Shown one piece after another: positions 18,467 to 24,757 of a stretch of DNA of 24,757 bases (its first letter is position 1; each line of letters opens with the position of its first letter). Position numbers and translations under genes: made by a program. Origin of the DNA: Chondrus crispus (lineage: Eukaryota; Rhodophyta; Florideophyceae; Gigartinales; Gigartinaceae); the NCBI RefSeq assembly GCF_000350225.1, contig NW_005179057.1, forward strand, positions 386,777 to 411,533, given 5' to 3'. The notes under the pieces were generated by a model. The model saw only the letters and a program-made list of their open reading frames with translations. It was not told the DNA's origin and did not search any database.

Positions 18467-21400
18467 ATGGGGGACTCAAACGGTCCGCGTGACCCCGCAT
18501 TTTCATCCCAAAGTACAAAGAATGCAGTCGCTAAGAGCCCGAAGCAAGGTGCCAGAGCAGCTATCCGCAGCGTTCTGGATAGCATGATCGACGTTGTTGC
18601 GGGAAACAGACAGACAATCGAAAAGCACTCGACGCCCGCAAAACAAGACGGGGACGTAGAACAGAGTAAGAAGCATATTGACGTGGAAATGTCTCATGCT
18701 GCTGGTCAGAGTATTTCAGAGACCGCAACTGAGCGAGAAAGAGGCACCATCCCTCCACTTTCGCACTCGTTGAATCCGTCTTCTGCAATGCCAAAGCAGA
18801 CGACTTCAGCTACGCCAGAGCATGCTGCTTCACACGGACAACGGACAGGCTCGAAAGGCGAGCAATCTCTTCAACCAGAGGCGCAGATGCCCGATTTGAT
18901 CAAACCGAATGGAGGGCTGCAGTCTGATGTCGTCGCCGCGTCCGCACGCGGTAATCCGTTAGTCGTGCCGGCGGGACCAGCATCGAATCCTGTACAGGCG
19001 TCAAGTAATCCAACTGAAAAGAAGAGTTCGAAGAGCACTCTTCGGCCTGGTGAGCTCCTCGATTCTTCTGAAACATTTGGTGAGCGCCGCCAGCAGCATT
19101 CATCAAAATTGCCATTAACTAGCGGAGGCGGATGGAGTGCGCATTTGAATTCCGGCACCAAGTCCCGGTCAGACGAAAACCCAGGCTCAATTCTTGCAGC
19201 AGCAGGGCCCATTCTGGCGGGGCAGGGAATCCGAGGCTTGCAGTTGGACTCAAGAAAGGACGACATGGCAAACGTCTCAGAGCAAATGAAACGAATCGAC
19301 TGCTCGGCTGAAACCGGACGGCGAAGACACAAACGAGGGATTGAAAGTTTGAAACCAGTGAATGGAGCTCGTGGCTCTGTTGAAGATGGTGACGGTACAG
19401 CCTCAGTTAGCAAAGCGCAGAGGGTGGGGGAAGCGGGCAGCTCCAGCGGTGTGCCAAAGAAGCGTGAGCGATCTCGAGCGCGTGAAAGAAATGCCGCACC
19501 TGGAAATGTTGCAGTTGGCCAGGAGAAGGGGCTTGCCCAGCAGGCGTTTTCAGGTCGAGTTGAACTCTCTGCGTATTCTGGTCATCGAATTGTGGCGTAT
19601 ATCGGCGATCAAGAGTTGACTGGATGGGTTCTTGATGCTGAAATGCCTCCAGCACAGGAACAGAAGGCCGATGTTCAGAAAAGCATTGATAGTCAGGCTC
19701 GCCATTACTCAAAGCGTCTACCTGATCCGCCTCGAGTGAACGCGCGAGTTCGTTCGCGAAAAGCCCCGGTCTCTCAACTTTCTCGTCGAGTCGTGCCTTT
19801 GAACAAAGGGCCATCATCGAACAAGGAGAACGATAGGTCTTGGAACACTGCATCTCTGATGGCTTCAGATGTTCAAGCGAGAAGCATAATTGTTGTAGGC
19901 GCAGGAATATCGGGTATTGCTGCTGCGAGAGCACTCTCTGATCGGGGCTTTCGTGTTACTGTGTTAGAAGCACGGGGTCGGTCTGGTGGGAGGATTGCTA
20001 CGGACTGGTCCATGGGTTGTCCTGTAGATCTCGGTGCAGCGTTTATTCATGGATCAGTCGGAAACCCGCTAACAGAAATTGTCCAGGAGGCTGAACTGCG
20101 CACCTACACCCCAAGCGATGTCGGCACTTTGTTGTATGCTAACGGTGACAAGGTTGCAAATGACGTGGACAAGCGCGCAGAGGGTATATGGAAGGCGCTC
20201 GTGCGAAGAGCGGGGAAGATATCAAAGAGCCAGTTTTTAGAGCATCCGCGTTTAGACATAGCTCTTGGAAAGCTATTGAACCGACTGAAAGAGGAGGTTA
20301 AGGACGGCTGCCTCGACAAAGTCAGCCAACTGCTCGCTTGGCATGCCGCGAATCTTGAAATGGCATGTGCAGCCGAACTGCCAGAACTCAGTGCCAAGTT
20401 TTACGACATGGATGACCGATTTGGCTTTTCAGGAAATCATAGATTGCTTCGGGATGGATATTCTTCAATTATACACGCGCTAGCCCGAAATCTGGACATT
20501 AGATATAATACTCCGGTTGTGGCCATTCAAAGAGATATTCCAGTGCAAGTATTGATGGGAAACAAAGGGCAAGCGAAAAAGGAAAAGAAAAAGGCTGTAG
20601 CGAAGAGGCAGAATGAATCACTTGCGCATAGTATAGCTCATGGAAACCGCGAGGACCGTATCCGCTATTTGGACGGTATCACCAAGGGTGCGAAAGGTCG
20701 AATCGGAAAAATGAACATGCCAGTGACGGAGAGTACGAAACAGGCATATGGGGTTAGGGTCACCGCTTCCGACGGACAAGAATTTGTTGCCGAATCCTGC
20801 ATTGTCACGTTGCCTCTCGGCGTCCTTCAGAATGGTGATGTGTCAATATTTCCTCCGCTGCCCGCGTGGAAAAACAATGCGATGCACAACATCGGTTTTG
20901 GCCTGGTGAACAAAGTCATTCTTAGATTTCAAACACCTTTTTGGATTGATGGATCAATGACGGGCAGTGGGAAGAAGGAAGGCGAAATTCTGGATCAGAT
21001 TGGTAGGGTATCAGAGGAGCACGGGGTTTTCTCCATTTTCCTTTCTTTGTGGCGATGTCTGGGCGCACCTGTTTTAGTAGCGGTGACGTCCGGGAGGTTT
21101 GCGGAACACATCGAGAAAATCTCAGACGAAGAGGTGGTAGGCATGGCTATGAACGCGTTGAAGAAGATGTTTCCGGATAATCCTCCAAGTGATCTCTTAG
21201 GACACACAGTGACGCGGTGGAAGACTGACCGATACGCCCGCGGTTCGTACTCCTTCGCTGGAGTTGGGACAACGCCGGATGATTATGTCAACATGTCTAG
21301 ACCGGTAGGATCGACACTACATTTTGCCGGAGAGGCAACGCATCGAAGACACCCTGCGACGGCACATGGTGCGTATATGAGTGGGGTGAGAGAGGCGGCC

Positions 21401-21631
21401 AGAATCATAGAGAATAGCCCAATCGAAGAGCACGACCGGCTGCAGTACGCACGGGAATTATTTTTGCTTCAAGAGCCACATGGTTCCTTTAACCAAAAAA
21501 TAGAAGGAGAGGAATTGATGGAGGTTGAAGAAGTCGATTATGGCGCAACAGATATGGAGCGTCCTGTACAATCAGCTGGAAAAGCGAAATCGACGGCAAA
21601 CGGTCGTCGGCGTCGGTCTGGGAGCAGCTAG
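18467..21631 (+). CDS. LSD1/KDM1-like FAD-dependent amine oxidase (putative histone lysine demethylase)
   Basis: Intronless, 1054 residues. Residues 1 to about 470 are low in complexity and probably disordered, with basic clusters ([18 protein letters not shown]) that could be nuclear signals. The amine oxidase follows: [15 protein letters not shown] with the dinucleotide-binding glycines at 478-483, [39 protein letters not shown], and [12 protein letters not shown] with Lys816, the counterpart of human LSD1 Lys661. Then come [15 protein letters not shown] and, near 953, [20 protein letters not shown]. These blocks match LSD1 better than polyamine oxidases. Human LSD1 removes methyl groups from H3K4 mono- and dimethyl-lysine. 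No SWIRM domain is visible before the oxidase, and no tower domain; instead a Lys-rich insertion of about 60 residues (about 698-757) sits between two strands of the FAD domain. A nuclear polyamine-oxidase-like enzyme remains possible. Confidence 0.83.
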   Translation: MGDSNGPRDPAFSSQSTKNAVAKSPKQGARAAIRSVLDSMIDVVAGNRQTIEKHSTPAKQDGDVEQSKKHIDVEMSHAAGQSISETATERERGTIPPLSHSLNPSSAMPKQTTSATPEHAASHGQRTGSKGEQSLQPEAQMPDLIKPNGGLQSDVVAASARGNPLVVPAGPASNPVQASSNPTEKKSSKSTLRPGELLDSSETFGERRQQHSSKLPLTSGGGWSAHLNSGTKSRSDENPGSILAAAGPILAGQGIRGLQLDSRKDDMANVSEQMKRIDCSAETGRRRHKRGIESLKPVNGARGSVEDGDGTASVSKAQRVGEAGSSSGVPKKRERSRARERNAAPGNVAVGQEKGLAQQAFSGRVELSAYSGHRIVAYIGDQELTGWVLDAEMPPAQEQKADVQKSIDSQARHYSKRLPDPPRVNARVRSRKAPVSQLSRRVVPLNKGPSSNKENDRSWNTASLMASDVQARSIIVVGAGISGIAAARALSDRGFRVTVLEARGRSGGRIATDWSMGCPVDLGAAFIHGSVGNPLTEIVQEAELRTYTPSDVGTLLYANGDKVANDVDKRAEGIWKALVRRAGKISKSQFLEHPRLDIALGKLLNRLKEEVKDGCLDKVSQLLAWHAANLEMACAAELPELSAKFYDMDDRFGFSGNHRLLRDGYSSIIHALARNLDIRYNTPVVAIQRDIPVQVLMGNKGQAKKEKKKAVAKRQNESLAHSIAHGNREDRIRYLDGITKGAKGRIGKMNMPVTESTKQAYGVRVTASDGQEFVAESCIVTLPLGVLQNGDVSIFPPLPAWKNNAMHNIGFGLVNKVILRFQTPFWIDGSMTGSGKKEGEILDQIGRVSEEHGVFSIFLSLWRCLGAPVLVAVTSGRFAEHIEKISDEEVVGMAMNALKKMFPDNPPSDLLGHTVTRWKTDRYARGSYSFAGVGTTPDDYVNMSRPVGSTLHFAGEATHRRHPATAHGAYMSGVREAARIIENSPIEEHDRLQYARELFLLQEPHGSFNQKIEGEELMEVEEVDYGATDMERPVQSAGKAKSTANGRRRRSGSS

Positions 21632-22984
21632 TGCGCGGGAGGCGATCCCATCTAGGGGCCAGTGTCATTTTGGATTTAAGTAAATATTAGAACAAGACAT
21701 CTGAAACTGCAGGCTATGAGGATATTTGGAACCAGGTGCGATGGTCTTGAGTCTGAAGGGTTTCGAAGAGCTTCGTATCCTCATAGCTGCAGATGAGTGC
21801 TTATGTTCCTGCTCGGCTTGGTTCTTGAGGCAGACGAGGCGAGCCTGTTTGTGGGTTTCTGAACAGTGAATGTCATCACACAGCATGTTTATCCCACTGA
21901 TTTTCTAGCATGATTAACTGAGATACAAATGGAAGCTGAATGCATATCAAGAGGCCGGGTGGATACGCCAGCAACGAATGAAACATTTACCGCACTCGCA
22001 ACCCACCGCCTGTGTTGTAATTTCTCGTCCTTTTAACGTTTGTATGACGATATGTCACATGACCAGTTCAGTGAAGTGCTCTCCGCGGATACGCCTTCGG
22101 TAGCACTTATGATGAGCATCCCTTAAGACTTTACTTCTGCTTCTCTTTGTTTAACCACACGCAAGTTGTCGAGGGCTGGAATGAAAGAGCAAAGCGGAAA
22201 ATGGCACTGTGCCTTCGTAATGGAGCTCTTGCTAAGTCGCCGACGTTTTGAACAGAAGACCTTTAAGAACAGATGGCCCGCATCCACAGTTGTAAACACG
22301 TAAAACAACCCTGTGTTCCAGAGTCGCACAAACATGGAACCACTACTTGAATTAAACTCCCTTTTGTGCGCTCTACGTGCTGTACGTATTAGTGTTTGGG
22401 GTAAATAGGTTATGCCTTAAGGTGTGTACTGCAGTAGTGCTACTCTAGGATATAGTGTACCTGGCGAAAAAATGTGCACTTGTCGATACCAATGACTGGT
22501 GGGGTATGTCATGTAGTATGGTGTTCTTTTTTTAGGCTTCGTAATGCTGAAGTCGGCCTAGTCTGCGACGCATTTTTACAGTACGTTGAACTCTATTGCA
22601 TGGGTTCCAGTCTTAATCGAATGTTGTTAGATTTGCTTCGTATCCCAGCTCAGTGGAAGCTGCGTTGGAAGGCGCTGACGGAGCAAGGGTGTTGGTGCTT
22701 ATACCAGGTCAATCGCGTTGCTCTGTTAAAGACTGACGTTGGATTGGAGGAAGCGGATTTTGAATTACCTTTACTTGACAATGGCGCAAAGATCGCAAAG
22801 AAATAAACAAAAACGACATAAATCAAGCTCGAATCACGCCTCACCGATTTTGAAAATCTACCTTTGCTTGAGAGCACGCAGACTGCGGACGGAGTGCTTC
22901 TCCATTATACGAGCAGCGCAGCCCGCCGCTTTCGCCGAGCTCGACCGAGAACAAGGCCCAAAGCCTCCAAAACACACACCCACC
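21632..22984. other. Intergenic region between the LSD1-like and PEX14 genes, 1.35 kb
   Basis: It must hold the LSD1-like 3' end and the PEX14 promoter. The one clear structure is the long hairpin at 21707-21792. A frame with an ATG at 22492 could encode 104 residues up to 22806, but it resembles nothing and is followed by an open frame leading into PEX14, so I do not call it a gene. Directly before the PEX14 ATG the sequence is A/C-rich and ends in an ideal start context (CACCATGGG). Confidence 0.5.
21707..21792. repeat. Long imperfect inverted repeat (17-bp arms, one bulge, 51-base loop)
   Basis: The arm CTGCAGGCTATGAGGATA (21707-21724) pairs with TATCCTCATAGCTGCAG (21776-21792) over 17 base pairs with a single bulged G. 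Three further pairs (CAT/ATG) may form beyond an internal loop. The 51-base loop includes a small CGAAG...CTTCG stem. It starts 76 bases after the LSD1-like stop codon, so it probably lies in that gene's 3' untranslated region. It could also be a small-RNA precursor. Confidence 0.75.
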
Positions 22985-24292
22985 ATGGGGGACCCGTTCG
23001 AAGACGCAGCGCAGCAGTCATCCGCCTCCCCTGGTGCCCTGCGCGAGCCATCGATCCAGCAAGCGGTGACTTTTCTAAACGACCCTCGCGTCAAGGGCGC
23101 CGAGCCCCAACGCGCTCTGGACTTCCTGCGGACCAAAGGAATCACGGAGGACGAGCTGCGGGAGGCGTACCGACGAGTGGGCGTGCCCTTTCCAAATAGC
23201 CAGTCTCCTTTCGCCGCTGTACCGCAACCGTTCGCGCCTGGCGCGCCGCCGATGTACCCGCCGCACGGCGTCGTGGTTCCGTATCAGAGGAGAGGCCCGT
23301 CGTGGATGTCTGTGTTTCTGGGAATCACGGCTGCGGCCGGGATTTATACAGCGATCAGGGAGGTGCTGCGGAGATATGTGGTGCCGATGTACTTTCCGGA
23401 CGCGGCACGCGTGGCGGAGGAGCGGCGGAGGCGTGAGGAGATGAGTTTTCAAGGGCAGGAAGTGCAAATTGGTGCGTTATAAGCAATCTACAGTCATGCG
23501 TTGCTAGCTTGTTTGTATGTCGAACTTGCTTTGTACTTTGTACTGACGGGATGCTTGTGTCGGGGGTCTGTTTTTCTTTTTCTTATATGTACGGCAGCGG
23601 AACTCCGGACGCGGATTCAAGAGCTTGTGGCAAGCACGCAGGAAACAAACAGCAAGGTGGAGCAGCTGACACACTCGGTGACGTCATCCATGGCAGTACG
23701 GGAGCGCACGCTGTCGGAAAACAGCGAGCTGCAAAACGCGATCCGGCAGATTTCGCACAGCGTGACGGCGTCCGGCGGGACGGGCAGCCGGTCACGCGGG
23801 AGGGTGGCGAACGGGGGAGAGGACGGGGACAAGAGGTTCGACTACTTGACAGGTAGTGGGGCGAGGAAAAACGGGAGCCTGGCGTACACGCACGTGGACA
23901 AGTTCAACTTTCGGGTGTCCGGGGACAAGGGGCAAACGGCAGAGGAGGGGGAGGAGGAGGCCGGGGAGGGCGACGCAAAGGGCGACGCAAAGGGCGACGC
24001 AAAGGGCGACGTGGAGGGCGACGTGGAGGGCGACGCGGACCAGGACGAATTTATGGCGATCGCGCCGGCGGAAGTGGAAGAGAGCTGGGGTGGGGAAGAG
24101 GGCAAGGACGAGGGCGCGGGGTGGGGCAAGCGGACCGCTAGGCAGCTGTTCCAGAGCGAGGTGATGAAGGAGGCGCGATTGGCTATGGACGGGACGAGCA
24201 CGATGAGTGAGAGTGGGACAGATGGCTCCAAGGGGCGTGGACGCGTGGTCAGTATGCCACAACTGGAGGTGCCGTTGAGCGACGAGGAGTGA
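22985..24292 (+). CDS. PEX14: Peroxisomal membrane docking protein PEX14 (peroxin 14), one intron
   Basis: Two exons, 22985-23471 and 23598-24292, give 393 residues. The 126-bp intron is GTGCGT...GGCAG with CTGAC at 23543-23547; reading through it would stop after three codons. The start has an ideal context. Residues about 20-66 are the PEX14 N-terminal domain (REPSIQQAVTFLNDPRV, then ALDFLRTKGITEDELREAYRRVG) that binds the WxxxF motifs of PEX5. A Pro-rich linker follows, then a hydrophobic segment at 106-122 (WMSVFLGITAAAGIYTA) and a Glu/Arg-rich coiled coil at about 142-205 that continues across the splice junction (EVQI-AELRTRIQEL). The C-terminal half is acidic and disordered, with six 12-bp repeat units at residues 287-310. 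PEX14 forms the docking and translocation site for matrix protein import with PEX5 and PEX13. The length is near the family norm (about 340-500). Confidence 0.9.
23969..24040 (+). repeat. Six tandem 12-bp units inside PEX14
   Basis: Three identical GGCGACGCAAAG units are followed by two GGCGACGTGGAG units and one GGCGACGCGGAC. They encode GDAK x3, GDVE x2 and GDAD. The change from Lys to Glu makes the repeat go from neutral to strongly acidic. The reading frame is kept because the unit is a multiple of three. Confidence 0.92.
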
Positions 24293-24757
24293 AGGGGGTG
24301 AGAAAGGGTGTGGGGGTGGAATCTAGAGAGAGATATAGAGGTAGAAAAGAATTGAGTGATGAGGCGCGGGGGGGGAATGCGGGATACGTGGTAGGAGGCG
24401 GAGGGGTGTGTGGGTATCGGGACGACGACGCGGGGAGGGAGACATGCACGGACGGAGGTGGTCACAGACTAGGTGGACCGTCGGGGGACGAAGATGGTCG
24501 CCGCACGGGAGTCTCGGCGACATTTGCCACGCGGACGATCCTCGCGGATTCCACCGCTTCCTCACCTCATTACAGTCCACGTCATCCCGGCGCATCGCGC
24601 AGCATTCCCTCTTCTTCCTGCTCGCCCCCTTCCTATACATCCTCACCGCCCCCCCACCCGCCCCCTCCGCCAACCCCCCCCCCCCTCCCCGGTTTCCTCT
24701 TTTTTTTTTTCCCCCCCCTCTTTTTCCTCTTCCCACTCCTGCCCCCTCCGGCTTGTA
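24293..24757. other. Low-complexity downstream region with terminal polypyrimidine tract
   Basis: After PEX14 comes a G/A-rich stretch (24293-24450), then mixed sequence, then from about 24600 a nearly pure pyrimidine tract on the plus strand with C12 (24674-24685), T11 (24700-24710) and C8 (24711-24718). It resembles the pyrimidine-rich sequence just before the mutarotase start, so it may be the leader or promoter of a plus-strand gene beyond the window. Long reading frames here on the minus strand are products of the base composition. Confidence 0.45.

Noticed and set aside
22492..22806. Open frame of 104 residues between the LSD1-like gene and PEX14
   Set aside because: No recognisable domain, no signal or membrane segment of note, and it lies where the PEX14 promoter should be. 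It is no longer than chance allows.
23792..24465. Minus-strand frames of 156 and 207 codons opposite PEX14 exon 2
   Set aside because: They are created by the GC-rich repeat and acidic codons of PEX14; the repeat peptides mirror the 12-bp unit.
24323..24736. Minus-strand frame of 137 codons at the right edge
   Set aside because: Its N-terminus is translated polypyrimidine/polypurine sequence (Gly, Lys, Arg runs) and the rest is unlike any protein.

Overview
The window is nuclear DNA from a eukaryote with primary plastids, most likely a red alga. Genes are close together and mostly intronless. The few introns (six found) are 82-136 bp long, with GT-AG ends and, in at least four, CTRAC-type branch points. 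A plant/bacterial-type porphobilinogen deaminase carries a plastid transit-like leader with an early phenylalanine and no preceding ER signal peptide. That fits a red alga or glaucophyte better than a secondary-plastid alga. The genus cannot be fixed from the sequence; few short introns and roughly 50% GC would fit florideophyte or Porphyridium-like red algae.

Left part (1-11.0 kb), conserved housekeeping genes on alternating strands: a partial La-motif protein (-), a D-hexose-6-phosphate mutarotase (+), RNA polymerase subunit RPB6 with two introns (-), the DEAD-box ribosome-assembly helicase DBP7/DDX31 (+), a sterol 4-alpha-carboxylate 3-dehydrogenase (-), Elongator subunit ELP2 (+) and porphobilinogen deaminase (-). 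They form divergent pairs with 400-540 bp shared promoter regions and convergent pairs separated by 145-265 bp. They act in unrelated pathways, so the layout reflects compaction and not an operon.

Middle part (11.0-18.5 kb), accessory and less GC-rich: three paralogous genes, A (+, 12270-13283), B (-, 13541-14440) and C (+, 17143-18091). They encode secreted proteins of 262-299 residues that I do not recognise. After correct splicing all three have a signal peptide and exactly twelve cysteines in conserved spacing: nine in an N-terminal module and three in a C-terminal region that may be a beta-sandwich. Introns differ between the copies (two, none, one) and are not in matching positions. A 2.7 kb stretch with no recognisable gene lies between B and C. 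This cluster is the best candidate for an undescribed system.

Right part (18.5-24.8 kb): an LSD1/KDM1-like FAD amine oxidase of 1054 residues with a long disordered N-terminus and no visible SWIRM domain (+); an intergenic region with a strong imperfect hairpin 76 bp after its stop codon; and the peroxisomal docking protein PEX14 with one intron and an acidic 12-bp-repeat segment (+). The last few hundred bases are low-complexity, ending in polypyrimidine runs. No rRNA, tRNA, CRISPR array or transposon was recognised.
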